DNA of 64,000 nucleotides from an uncultured Gemmatimonadales bacterium (GTDB lineage Bacteria; Gemmatimonadota; Gemmatimonadetes; JACCXV01; JAHWKZ01). Both the position numbers and the translations under genes were made by a program. Under the pieces are notes generated by a model that made no database searches, had not been told where the DNA came from, and saw nothing but the letters and a program-made list of their open reading frames with translations. The DNA lies in assembly GCA_947259315.1 (NCBI GenBank), contig CAMYLR010000003.1, forward strand, positions 62,001-126,000, in the 5' to 3' direction. Shown in pieces: positions 50,910-59,502 of this stretch; within the stretch, counting starts at the first letter, position 1; each line of letters starts with the position of its first letter.

Positions 50910-52496
50910 TCATTCGCTTCTCAACCCCACGTCGATCCATTTGATGCCGTAGAATACTTGTGGAATCCGGTACCCGTCGACCCATGGCTGAACGATGTCG
51001 GCGTCCACCGGATGCACGGTGAAGATCCACGGCGCTTCGGATTGGATCACCGAGTCGGCTTGGGCGTACATCGCAACTCTCTGGGTCTCGTCCAAGGTGG
51101 CTCGAGCGGTCAGGATCAGCGAATCGACGGTGGCGTTCGAGAAGAACGCCGCGTTGCCGCCGGCGCCGGCCATCTGGCTGTAGAAGAGTGGGTAGAGGAA
51201 GTTCTCGGCGTCGGGGTAGTCGGCATACCAGTTCGCGAGGTACGCGTCGAGCTCTCCCTGCTCCATCGCTTGACGAACAGCGGTCCAATCGCGTTGACGG
51301 AGGTTCATCGAGACCCCGACCTCGGCTAGGTTCGCTTGCACGGCCTCGAGAAATCGCTGGTTCAGGGCGAGCGTTCTAAAGAAAACATCGAATGAAAGAT
51401 CGGTCGCGCCGGCTTCGGCCAGCATATCCCTAGCCCTGTCGGGGTCGTAACGGTACGGCTCGCCACCATCCCGGAAACCCGGCAAGCCAGGTGGGATCGG
51501 GCCGTGCGATCGTACCATCTCCGAGGGGTAGATCGCGTCGGCGATCCCGGTAACGTCGATGGCGTGGTTGAGCGCTTGTCGCACTCTGGGGTCGCTGAAC
51601 TTTTCCTTGTCGTTGTTGAGCGCCAAGTAATAGGTGATCAACGCGGGTCGCGTGTGGACGTAAGCTTCCCAGCCCGGGTTGGTGGCGAACCGGTCGTACT
51701 CGGGCTTGGGAAACTCGTTCAGATCGGCCCAGTCGAGGTTGCCACGTTCAAACTCAGCGATGACGGTGGTCGTCTCGGGGATGATGCGGATCTCCATCCC
51801 ATCGGCCTTTGGTCGGCCGCCGTGGTAGCGCGTGTTCGCGGTCAATCGAATGACGTCGTCGTGGGCCCACGACTCGAAGACCCAGGGGCCAGTCCCGACC
51901 GGGGCTTCCGAGAAGCCATCGCCCTTGCTATCGACCTCCTCGCGAGGCACGACGTGGGCCGCCGGCATCGCGAGCAACGAGAGAAACGGAGCGAATGGCT
52001 GTGTCAACCGGATCTCGACCCGGTCACTACCGATCGCGCGGACACCGGTCAGCGTTGTGGCTTCGCCGTCGAGCATCTCTTTGGCGCCGACGATGAACTC
52101 GAACACCCAGGTCAACGGGCTGGTGTTCTCCGGTCTTAGCGCTCGCTCGAACGAGTACTTGACATCCGCAGCGGTGAGCCGACGGCCGTTGTGGAAGACG
52201 ACGTCGTCGCGAAGCGTGAACCGGTAGCGAGTCCCGTCGTCCGAGATCTCCCACTCCGACGCCAGGTTGGGTTGAATCTCGTCGTTCGCGTATTGCACCA
52301 AGCCGTCGTACAGGTAAACGACCATCCGGCCGCGGTACACGTCAACCGCCTGGATGGGGTCCAGGCTCGCTGGATCGGATTCGAGGTAGAGCCTCAGGAC
52401 GTTGCGGTCGACGACACTGGACTGCGGCCCGCCGGCGCCACAGGCGGCCATGATTAGCGCGCTCATGACAAATGCGATACTACTCGTCCTGCCCAT
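50910..52496 (-). CDS. Peptide ABC transporter substrate-binding lipoprotein
   Basis: Extracytoplasmic binding protein of 528 residues, family 5 (DppA/OppA type). A lipobox IMAAC places the acylated Cys at about residue 19. Family signatures include YDGLVQYANDEIQPNLASEWEI (two parts) near 55-75, FHNGRRLTAADVKYSFERAL, and the C-terminal WYADYPDAENFLYPLF. The permeases dppBC at 45.9-47.7 kb are likely partners. It overlaps the upstream DedA gene by 17 bases. Confidence 0.9.
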   Translation of the reverse strand: MGRTSSIAFVMSALIMAACGAGGPQSSVVDRNVLRLYLESDPASLDPIQAVDVYRGRMVVYLYDGLVQYANDEIQPNLASEWEISDDGTRYRFTLRDDVVFHNGRRLTAADVKYSFERALRPENTSPLTWVFEFIVGAKEMLDGEATTLTGVRAIGSDRVEIRLTQPFAPFLSLLAMPAAHVVPREEVDSKGDGFSEAPVGTGPWVFESWAHDDVIRLTANTRYHGGRPKADGMEIRIIPETTTVIAEFERGNLDWADLNEFPKPEYDRFATNPGWEAYVHTRPALITYYLALNNDKEKFSDPRVRQALNHAIDVTGIADAIYPSEMVRSHGPIPPGLPGFRDGGEPYRYDPDRARDMLAEAGATDLSFDVFFRTLALNQRFLEAVQANLAEVGVSMNLRQRDWTAVRQAMEQGELDAYLANWYADYPDAENFLYPLFYSQMAGAGGNAAFFSNATVDSLILTARATLDETQRVAMYAQADSVIQSEAPWIFTVHPVDADIVQPWVDGYRIPQVFYGIKWIDVGLRSE

Positions 52497-53115
52497 ATTC
52501 CTCTTCCAGCTGATGCTCGCGCTTACGGTGGAGGAGCCAGATCACGAGCACAACGCCAACCACGAACGCGACGGTGCCACCCCAACCGAGATAGCGTTCG
52601 ATAACGTTCCACGAGGCGCCAAAGAAGTAGCCGACCAACGTAAACGTCGTGCCCCAAACGATACACGACAGCACGCTCCACGGCAGGAATCTCCAGTACG
52701 ACATGTGGCTGATGCCGGCGACTACCGGTCCGAATGATCGAAGGATCGACATAAAGCGCCCGATAAAGACCGTCTTGCCACCGTGATGATTGTAATAGTG
52801 CTCGGTGGCGCGTAACCGTTTTGCGTCGAAGAAGAAATACCGACCGAAACGGCTGATTACTTGGTGACCGTAAGTGCGACCAAGCAAATAGCCGACCTGG
52901 TCGCCAGCGAACGCGCCGACGATGGCGATCAATCCCACCGCCCAGGGATCGAGCACTCCTCGAAAAGCGTAGAAACCGGACAACACGATCACCGTCTCGC
53001 CCGGAGCGATTAGACCGAGAAAGGCACTCGTCTCGAGGAACGTCACGAGAAACAGCGTCAGGTATCCGTATTGGTCGAGAAACGGGACGACGAGCTCTAG
53101 GATGCGCTCTTGCAT
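52480..53115 (-). CDS. DedA family membrane protein
   Basis: Membrane protein of 211 residues with about five helices. The DedA/SNARE-associated signatures are present: ETSAFLGLIAPGETVIVLSG, FAGDQVGYLLGRTYG, and FIGRFMSILRSFGPVVAG, the last resembling the conserved GRxxPxxRxxxPxxAG pattern. DedA proteins flip or scramble phospholipids and undecaprenyl phosphate and keep proton motive force. The DXD/E and R residues of the family are visible. It is the first gene of a transcript that continues to the peptide-binding protein. Confidence 0.9.
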   Translation of the reverse strand: MQERILELVVPFLDQYGYLTLFLVTFLETSAFLGLIAPGETVIVLSGFYAFRGVLDPWAVGLIAIVGAFAGDQVGYLLGRTYGHQVISRFGRYFFFDAKRLRATEHYYNHHGGKTVFIGRFMSILRSFGPVVAGISHMSYWRFLPWSVLSCIVWGTTFTLVGYFFGASWNVIERYLGWGGTVAFVVGVVLVIWLLHRKREHQLEEEYGQDE

Positions 53116-53257
53116 GGCCTCTCATAAGTCAGCACTGGTCACGGCCGCGTGATGGTCGCGGCGCCAAGGTATTCTCCGTGCCCTGTGTTCGGTACTCGGG
53201 CGGCGCTAAACTACCACTACAATCGTATTCTCATGGGTTCGGCCGAGGGGGGGTCTC

Positions 53258-54505
53258 GTGAAGCGCTTGCCGGTGTTCGCCGTTTTGACCATCGCATTCG
53301 TCTCCATTCCAACTCTCATCCATGCACAGTCCTCGATCTGTCGCGACTGCCACGCACAGAACACGCCTGGGATTGTGACCGATTGGGAGGCCAGTAAGCA
53401 TGGCGCCCGTGGCGTCGATTGCGCTGTCTGCCATGGTGGCGACCATACGTCGGCCGCCACGGTGGAGCTGGCCAAGATCCCCACACCGGAAACCTGTGCC
53501 ACTTGTCACGCCGATCGGGTCGAGCAGTTCAAGAGCGGTAAGCACGCCGCCGCATGGGCCGCCTTGAACGCGATGCCCACCACCCACTGGATGCCCATGG
53601 CGCTGAGCCAAGGCATGAAGGGTTGCGGCGGATGCCACAAGATTGGGATCAAGACGGAAGAAGAAATCGCGGCCCTCAAGCAGGAGGGCGGAGGGTTCGG
53701 CGTGGCCTCCTGCGACGCCTGCCACACCCGGCACCTGTTCTCGGTGGAGGAAGCCAGACAGCCCCAGGCCTGCCAGACCTGCCACATGGGCTTCGACCAT
53801 CCGCAGTGGGAGATGTACTCCGGGTCGAAGCACGGGGTGCGCTATCTCCTGAAACAGAATGGCATTCTGCCCGAGACCGCCGCGGCCCCCACCTGCCAGA
53901 CCTGCCACATGCAGGAGGGCAACCACGAGGTGAGGACCGCGTGGGGGTTCCTGGCCGTCCGGCTGCCCATGCCGGACGACGAAGAATGGGCCGCCGACCG
54001 CGCGACTGTCCTCCAGGCGCTTGGCGTGCTCGACCCGGACGGGAACCCCACCGACCGGCTCGACGTGGTAAGAGCCGCTGACGTGGCCCGGCTCACCGAG
54101 GAAGATTGGCAGCGGGAACGCGACAAGATGCTCGCCACCTGTGGCCAGTGTCACTCGGCCAACTTCGCCAAGGGCGAACTGGAGAAGGGCGACGACATGA
54201 TCCGCCAGGCTGACCGGCTCATGGCCGAGGCGATCCGGATCGTGGCCGCTCTTTATAAGGACGGCCTGCTCGAAAAGCCGGAGGCGTACGCCTACCCGTT
54301 CCCGGATCTTCTGACCTTCCACGACGCCCCTACGGCAATCGAGCAGAAACTGTTCGTCATGTTCCTCGAGCACCGCATGCGAACGTTCCAGGGCACGTTC
54401 CACGCGAGCCCGGACTACGCCCTCTGGTACGGGTGGAGCGAGATGGTGCGCGACCTGACGGAGATCAAGGAGTTGGCTAAGGAGATGAGGGCCGTTGAAG
54501 ACTGA
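53258..54505 (+). CDS. Octaheme c-type cytochrome of the hydroxylamine oxidoreductase (HAO) family
   Basis: Exported multiheme cytochrome of 415 residues with signal peptide (about 1-24, ending IHAQ). Eight CXXCH sites are at 28, 55, 80, 123, 152, 172, 213 and 295. The block CDACHTRHLFSVEEARQP together with CHMGFDHPQWEMYSGSKHG is diagnostic of HAO-like proteins. Heme 4 (CGGCH) is expected to be the catalytic site. Members oxidise hydroxylamine or hydrazine, or reduce nitrite or hydroxylamine, depending on a Tyr cross-link; Tyr 387 or Tyr 391 (SPDYALWYGW) are candidates. GTG start after GAGGGGGGG, with TACAAT at 53218-53223. Codon use leans to NCC, unlike its neighbours, which prefer NCG. Confidence 0.9.
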   Translation: MKRLPVFAVLTIAFVSIPTLIHAQSSICRDCHAQNTPGIVTDWEASKHGARGVDCAVCHGGDHTSAATVELAKIPTPETCATCHADRVEQFKSGKHAAAWAALNAMPTTHWMPMALSQGMKGCGGCHKIGIKTEEEIAALKQEGGGFGVASCDACHTRHLFSVEEARQPQACQTCHMGFDHPQWEMYSGSKHGVRYLLKQNGILPETAAAPTCQTCHMQEGNHEVRTAWGFLAVRLPMPDDEEWAADRATVLQALGVLDPDGNPTDRLDVVRAADVARLTEEDWQRERDKMLATCGQCHSANFAKGELEKGDDMIRQADRLMAEAIRIVAALYKDGLLEKPEAYAYPFPDLLTFHDAPTAIEQKLFVMFLEHRMRTFQGTFHASPDYALWYGWSEMVRDLTEIKELAKEMRAVED

Positions 54506-56243
54506 GCACGTTCCACCCCGAGGCTCACATCGCATCTGGCTGCTGGCTTGGGCATTGACGCTTTGCGTCGTGATGGTGACGGTGACGACCGCCGGGGCTC
54601 AAGAGACGGCCGATCAGATCATCACCAACGGTGTCATCTACACGATGGACGAAGAGATCCCCAGCGCTGAGGCGATGGCGATCTCGGGTGGACGAGTTAT
54701 CGCGGTTGGAGCGGCCGACGAGATAGAGACGCACCGCGGTCCCAACACCCGGGTCGAGGATCTCGGCGGTCGCACGATGATCCCGGGACTGATCGATGCG
54801 CACGCGCACGCGATCGGCTTGGGGTTTGCGCTGCGGGCGCTCGATCTGCTGGGCACGTCGAGTGCCGAAGAGATCGCTGAGATGGTAGGCGCCGTCTCGG
54901 AGACACGCGCCGCCGGCGAGTGGATCACCGGCAGAGGATGGGATCAGAACGATTGGTCGGTGCAGGAGTTCCCGACACGCGAGCTGCTCGACGAGGTCGC
55001 TTGGGATCGACCCGTCTATCTGACGCGTGTCGATGGCCACGCGGCGTGGGTCAACACGCGGGCGCTCGAGCTTGCAGGTGTGACGGCCGAGACACCCGAG
55101 CCGGACGGCGGCAAGATCTTGCGCGACGATGACGGCGAGCCGACGGGCGTGCTCGTCGATAACGCGATGGCGTTGGTTTTTGACGAGATCCCCGCACCCG
55201 ACGAGGCTGAGTACGCGGCGCGCCTCGAGGCGGCGCAGAACCACTTGCTCTCGCTCGGTGTCACCGGCGTGCACACGATGGGCGACGGTCGCGAGAGCGT
55301 CGAGGCATACCACGCGTGGGCTCGAGCCGGGAAGCTCAAACCACGCATCGTGGTGTACGTGGATGGGTGGGACAAGGAGATCCTCGACTGGCTGAGCGAG
55401 CACGGCGGCCCGGCAGCGTTCGAGGATCCTCACTTTCGGGTCGCGGGTGTGAAGCTCTACGCGGATGGCGCGCTCGGCAGTCGGGGCGCAGCCCTGCTCG
55501 AGCCTTACAGCGATGATCCCGCCAACGAAGGTTTGTTGCGCACCCGGCCCGACACGTTGGCAGCCGACCTGACGCGGGTGGTTGGTCTTGGGCTCCAGCC
55601 GGCCATTCATGCGATCGGCGATCGTGGCAACCGCGTGGCGCTGGCTGCGATCGCAGCCGCATACGACGTCTATCCGCCCGATCACGACGACGTCGATCTG
55701 GCGTGGAAGCGTCCTCGCATCGAACATGCCCAGGTGATAGCCCTCGATGACATCGATCGATTCATTGATCTCGGCGTGATCGCTTCGATGCAGCCGACCC
55801 ACGCGACCAGCGACATGTACTGGGCCGAGGATCGGGTGGGGCCGGACCGGATCGGTGGCGCTTACGCGTGGCGAAAGCTACGACGCGCCGAAGTTCACAT
55901 CGCGTGTGGGAGCGATTTTCCGGTCGAGAGCGCGAACCCGTTCTACGGACTCTACGCCGCGGTGACCCGGCAGGATCGAGAGGGTTGGCCGGAAGGCGGA
56001 TGGTATCCGGAAGAGCGTATGACCCGCGAAGAAGCGTTGGCCTGTTTTACACGCGACGCCGCGTACGCAGCGGGGATGGAGACCGAGGTCGGAACTCTCT
56101 CGCCGGGCAAGTGGGCCGATTACTTGGTGCTCGACCGCGACTTCATGCTCATACCCGACGGTGATGTGTGGCGGGTGGAGGTTTTGCGTACGGTGATTGG
56201 CGGTGAGGTGGTGTACGAGGCGCCGTCGAGCGAAGGCGAGTGA
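54495..56243 (+). CDS. Amidohydrolase family protein (YtcJ/NfdA type)
   Basis: Metal-dependent amidohydrolase of 582 residues with signal peptide (about 1-35, ending TAGAQ). It has the amidohydrolase 3 features: IDAHAHAIGLG (metal-binding HxH), the conserved Lys region GVKLYADGALGSRGA, HAIGDRGNRV, and SDFPVESANPFYG. Members remove N-formyl or other acyl groups; the substrate here is unknown. The TTG start at 54495 overlaps the octaheme cytochrome stop by eleven bases, so the two are probably co-translated, although codon use returns to the NCG style. Confidence 0.88.
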   Translation: MKTEHVPPRGSHRIWLLAWALTLCVVMVTVTTAGAQETADQIITNGVIYTMDEEIPSAEAMAISGGRVIAVGAADEIETHRGPNTRVEDLGGRTMIPGLIDAHAHAIGLGFALRALDLLGTSSAEEIAEMVGAVSETRAAGEWITGRGWDQNDWSVQEFPTRELLDEVAWDRPVYLTRVDGHAAWVNTRALELAGVTAETPEPDGGKILRDDDGEPTGVLVDNAMALVFDEIPAPDEAEYAARLEAAQNHLLSLGVTGVHTMGDGRESVEAYHAWARAGKLKPRIVVYVDGWDKEILDWLSEHGGPAAFEDPHFRVAGVKLYADGALGSRGAALLEPYSDDPANEGLLRTRPDTLAADLTRVVGLGLQPAIHAIGDRGNRVALAAIAAAYDVYPPDHDDVDLAWKRPRIEHAQVIALDDIDRFIDLGVIASMQPTHATSDMYWAEDRVGPDRIGGAYAWRKLRRAEVHIACGSDFPVESANPFYGLYAAVTRQDREGWPEGGWYPEERMTREEALACFTRDAAYAAGMETEVGTLSPGKWADYLVLDRDFMLIPDGDVWRVEVLRTVIGGEVVYEAPSSEGE

Positions 56244-56474
56244 CTACTTGTTGGGGTTGGCCAGCCGTTCCAACGTTACAGTGTCCCACAGCGCACGAAT
56301 GTGACTGTTGATTCGCTGCTCTGCGCGAGCCTGATAGAACGGCGTCACTATACCTTCCCAGACACCCTGGTCGAGCAGCTTGAGAGCACGGCGCTGACGC
56401 AAGCCGGCCTCCTGCAAATCGTCAGCGGCGAAGACAGCAGCGATCGCGCGTTCGATCTCGATCTGGTCAGGCAT
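56244..56474 (-). CDS. Small conserved-looking hypothetical protein
   Basis: Protein of 76 residues, entirely helical by pattern: MPDQIEIERAIAAVFAADD, then LRQRRALKLLDQGVWEG and RAEQRINSHIRALWD. I do not recognise a family, but the codon pattern and length look real. Its stop abuts the amidohydrolase stop from the other strand. I chose the ATG at 56474; a longer frame to 56582 overlaps the bicupin gene. It is divergent from that gene with 17 bases between. Confidence 0.55.
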   Translation of the reverse strand: MPDQIEIERAIAAVFAADDLQEAGLRQRRALKLLDQGVWEGIVTPFYQARAEQRINSHIRALWDTVTLERLANPNK

Positions 56475-56491
56475 GGGGGGCAAGGTATTCG

Positions 56492-57505
56492 ATGGCGGTA
56501 GGCGTAGCCAATCTGGCGGAGCTCTCGCTACGAGAATTCGGAACCGGCGTCCGGTTCGGAGCCGAGTGGGGAGATGTGTCACGACCGCTTGGCGGGAAGA
56601 AGCTCGGCTGTGGGATGTGGGTCGTACCGCCGGGCAGGGCGAACGTGCCGTACCACTATCATCTGGTCATCGAAGAGCTGGTGGTGGTGCTAGGGGGCGA
56701 ACCATCGATCCGGCTCGATGACGTTGAATATCAGCTCGAAGCTAGCGACGTCGTCGCGCTACCTCCCGGTGCCAGTAGCGCCCACCAGGTTCTCAACCGC
56801 GCCGATCGGCCCGTAAATCTGTTGATGGCATCGACAATGCCGGCCCGAGACATCGCGATCTACCCGGATTCGGGGAAGCAGATGTACTGGATCGAAGACT
56901 TGGCTGGTGAAGATTCGAACGCCAAGCTGTTGATTCGTGACGGTGAGGTGGCCGAGTATTTCGACGGTGAGCCGGTTGATGAACCGCTCCCTGAGGCGGC
57001 TCCGGTGCAGATGCAGCACCCGCACATCGTGTCGATCGACGAGATGGCCTGGGAGTCGTACGAGACGGGCCCGTTTCGCGGTGAGCGAAAACGTCTTGGC
57101 CGAGCAGCGGGCGCGGAAATGCTGGGTTACAGTCTTTACCGCCTGGCCCCCGGTGACCGGATGTGGCCGTTTCACCTCCACCACGTAAACGAGGAGCTCT
57201 TCTGGGTGAGATCGGGTTACGGTGAGCTTCGCACGGTGGCCGGTGCCCGCGACATCAAGCCTGGCGACGTCATCTTGTGCCCGACCGGGGCTGATGGGGC
57301 GCACGCGATCAAGAACAACGGGGACGCGCCGCTCGAGATCTTTACGCTGTCGACGATGGAGGAGCCCGAGGTCGCTGAGTATCCGGATTCAAAAAAGGTG
57401 TACATCATGAGTGGGTCGGCGCCTGGAGGTGATGAAGAAGCGCGTACCTTGAACCACGTATTCCGGCTGAGCGATGCAGTGGAGTACGATGTTGGAGAGA
57501 GATGA
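56492..57505 (+). CDS. Bicupin domain protein
   Basis: Protein of 337 residues with two cupin barrels from a duplication. The first has GRANVPYHYHLVIEELVVVL (two His and Glu metal ligands) and the second GDRMWPFHLHHVNEELFWV, each followed by the second cupin motif (PPGASSAHQVLNR; CPTGADGAHAIKN). Bicupins are usually metal enzymes or sugar isomerase-like binding proteins. Nothing suggests export, so it is cytosolic. AAGG lies eight bases before the ATG. The DUF1579 gene follows after 34 bases. Confidence 0.85.
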   Translation: MAVGVANLAELSLREFGTGVRFGAEWGDVSRPLGGKKLGCGMWVVPPGRANVPYHYHLVIEELVVVLGGEPSIRLDDVEYQLEASDVVALPPGASSAHQVLNRADRPVNLLMASTMPARDIAIYPDSGKQMYWIEDLAGEDSNAKLLIRDGEVAEYFDGEPVDEPLPEAAPVQMQHPHIVSIDEMAWESYETGPFRGERKRLGRAAGAEMLGYSLYRLAPGDRMWPFHLHHVNEELFWVRSGYGELRTVAGARDIKPGDVILCPTGADGAHAIKNNGDAPLEIFTLSTMEEPEVAEYPDSKKVYIMSGSAPGGDEEARTLNHVFRLSDAVEYDVGER

Positions 57506-57539
57506 CGAAGGGAACAAACGAGCGGAAAGGAGACGGACC

Positions 57540-58148
57540 GTGAAACGCAGAGCATGGTTTGGTGTCGCGGGTTGGCTAGCGATGGCGATCTTCTCAGGTA
57601 CCGCGACCGCGCAAGAGATGAGCGCTGAAGAAATCGCGATGTTCGACAAGTACGCGATGCCGGGTGAAAACCACAAGCTGATGGAGCCGATGATCGGTGA
57701 GTGGGAAGAGACGATCGTGATGTGGTTCGCGCCCGGGGCGCCTCCGATGACGATGGAGGCGACGATGACCGCTGAGTGGATCTTGGACGGTCGCTGGGTG
57801 CGGTCGGAACACCGGGGCACGATGATGGGTCGACCGTTCCACGGCATCGGGCTCGACGGGTACGACAGTTATCGAGAAGAGTATGTCTCGATCTGGATGG
57901 ACAACATGTCCACCGCAACGATGGTCTCGCGCGGAAAGCACGATCCGGCGACCAATTCGGTAGCGATGATGGCCACCGCTGACGACTTCATGTCCGGCCG
58001 CGAGGACGTCCCCGTGCGGTCCGTCACCCATTGGACCGATCCCGACACGTTCGTCTTCGAGATGTACACCGAGAGCGAAGATGGTACGGAGTACCAGGTG
58101 ATGGAGCTGACGGGGCGGAGGGTTACACCGGCCGCCGCGACCGAGTAG
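57540..58148 (+). CDS. DUF1579 secreted protein
   Basis: Exported protein of 202 residues with signal peptide (about 1-22, ending ATAQ). It matches DUF1579: HKLMEPMIGEWEETIVMWF, GRWVRSEHRGTMMGRPFHGIG, and EYVSIWMDNMSTATMV, a small beta-barrel fold without catalytic residues. Function unknown. The GTG at 57540 has AAGGAG seven bases upstream, and a longer frame from 57474 overlaps the bicupin gene. Its last 26 bases overlap the glcF gene on the other strand. Confidence 0.85.
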   Translation: MKRRAWFGVAGWLAMAIFSGTATAQEMSAEEIAMFDKYAMPGENHKLMEPMIGEWEETIVMWFAPGAPPMTMEATMTAEWILDGRWVRSEHRGTMMGRPFHGIGLDGYDSYREEYVSIWMDNMSTATMVSRGKHDPATNSVAMMATADDFMSGREDVPVRSVTHWTDPDTFVFEMYTESEDGTEYQVMELTGRRVTPAAATE

Positions 58149-59502
58149 AGCGCCAGCGCCGCCTCGGCAACAGCGGCGGTAGCTCGTAGGCGATCCGCAA
58201 TACGGTGGCCGGGTGAACCACGCGGACTGGCGAACCGGCAGAGCGCAGCCCGGAGGCGATCTGCATCGTACAGCCAGGGTTGCCCGTGACGACTAACTCG
58301 GCACCGGTAGTCAGGATGTGGCCGACTTTCCGCTGCTGCAGCTTGGCTGCCGCCTCGGGGTGGGTCACGTTGTACAGGCCGGCCGATCCACAGCACCACG
58401 TCGATTCGGGGAGCGGGGCCAGATCGAGCCCTGGGATCGAGCCCAGAAGCAGGCGCGGGGCTTCGACTACCCGTTGGCCGTGGATCAGATGGCATGCGTC
58501 GTGATAGGTCGCCTTCAGGCCGATTGGGCGACGCGGTCGGCGCACCCCCCGATCGACCAAGTACTCGGTGACATCTACGACTGCGGCCGCGAGTCTCTCC
58601 GCGCGGTCCGCCCAGCCCTGATCAGCAGCTAAGAGGTGTCCGTAAGCCTTCATGTGGGCGCCGCACCCGGCGGCGTTGGAGATCAATCGTGGGGCGTTCG
58701 ACGCTTCGAATGCCAAGATGTTCTTGCGCGCCAACGAACGAGCGACGTGCGGCTGGCCATAGTGAGCGTGAAGTGCGCCGCAGCACCGAAACCCTGCGGG
58801 GACCACGACCTGCCACGCGTTGTAAGCCAAGACCTGAGCGGTGTCGGCGTTGACGTCAGGCAAGAACACTGACTGCACACAACCGGGGTGAAGCGCCACG
58901 GTCCCACGCACCGACGGCGCATCACCGTTTATCACCACATCAGAAGGCCCGAGCGTGGCTGGCATTCGCCACCGGCGGCCTTGACGCGGGACCTCGGGTG
59001 TCAGCGACTCGAGTGGGTCGAGGTCTGGGAATCGGTTTGCAGCCCACCGCCGCCACCGACCGCGCTTTGCGAGCACGCGCTGGTGGAACCGTACCGATCG
59101 TGCGGTCCACCGCAGTCGCACGGGGTAGCCGACGATGCGATCCAGAAGCCATTTCTGGGCCGGCTCCGGTTGCCACGGTTCGCGCCCGTTGCTGCTGTCG
59201 ATCGCTGCCCGAGCCGCCTCGAGCAACCGCCCGAACTCGACCCCAGCTGGACACGCGGTTTCGCAGGCCCGGCATCCGAGGCAGTAGTACATCGCCTCGG
59301 CGAACGGGGGACCGCTGACCTCGATCTCACCGCTCGCGGCGGCGCGCATGAGCGTGATTCGGCCACGGGGACCGGCTCGCTCGCGTGGCGTCATCGCGAA
59401 CGTTGGACAAGAGGGCAAGCAGAAACCGCACTGAATGCAAGCCGCCAGCAGATCGCTGTCGGGATGAAAAGCGTGCTCCAGCTGCGTGTTGTCGGCCTTC
59501 AG
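58123..59502 (-). CDS. glcF: Glycolate oxidase iron-sulfur subunit
   Basis: Electron-transfer subunit of glycolate (or lactate) oxidase, 459 residues in the chosen reading. Two 4Fe-4S motifs occur: CIQCGFCLPSCP near residue 22 and CLGCRACETACP near residue 73, then two CCG-type domains (HPGCVQSVF...RCCGALHAHYG and DACHLIHGQ...TWCCGSAGLYN). The first cluster motif lies upstream of any ATG, GTG or TTG in the frame, so translation must begin at about the CTG at 59502, which overlaps the glcD stop (CTGA) and has GGAGG seven bases upstream. Confidence 0.88.
   Translation of the reverse strand: MKADNTQLEHAFHPDSDLLAACIQCGFCLPSCPTFAMTPRERAGPRGRITLMRAAASGEIEVSGPPFAEAMYYCLGCRACETACPAGVEFGRLLEAARAAIDSSNGREPWQPEPAQKWLLDRIVGYPVRLRWTARSVRFHQRVLAKRGRWRRWAANRFPDLDPLESLTPEVPRQGRRWRMPATLGPSDVVINGDAPSVRGTVALHPGCVQSVFLPDVNADTAQVLAYNAWQVVVPAGFRCCGALHAHYGQPHVARSLARKNILAFEASNAPRLISNAAGCGAHMKAYGHLLAADQGWADRAERLAAAVVDVTEYLVDRGVRRPRRPIGLKATYHDACHLIHGQRVVEAPRLLLGSIPGLDLAPLPESTWCCGSAGLYNVTHPEAAAKLQQRKVGHILTTGAELVVTGNPGCTMQIASGLRSAGSPVRVVHPATVLRIAYELPPLLPRRRWRSTRSRRPV

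Noticed and set aside
45861-52496. Complete peptide ABC importer operon
   Set aside because: Permeases and binding protein are separated by about 3 kb of other genes and no ATPase gene is present, so only the parts are annotated.
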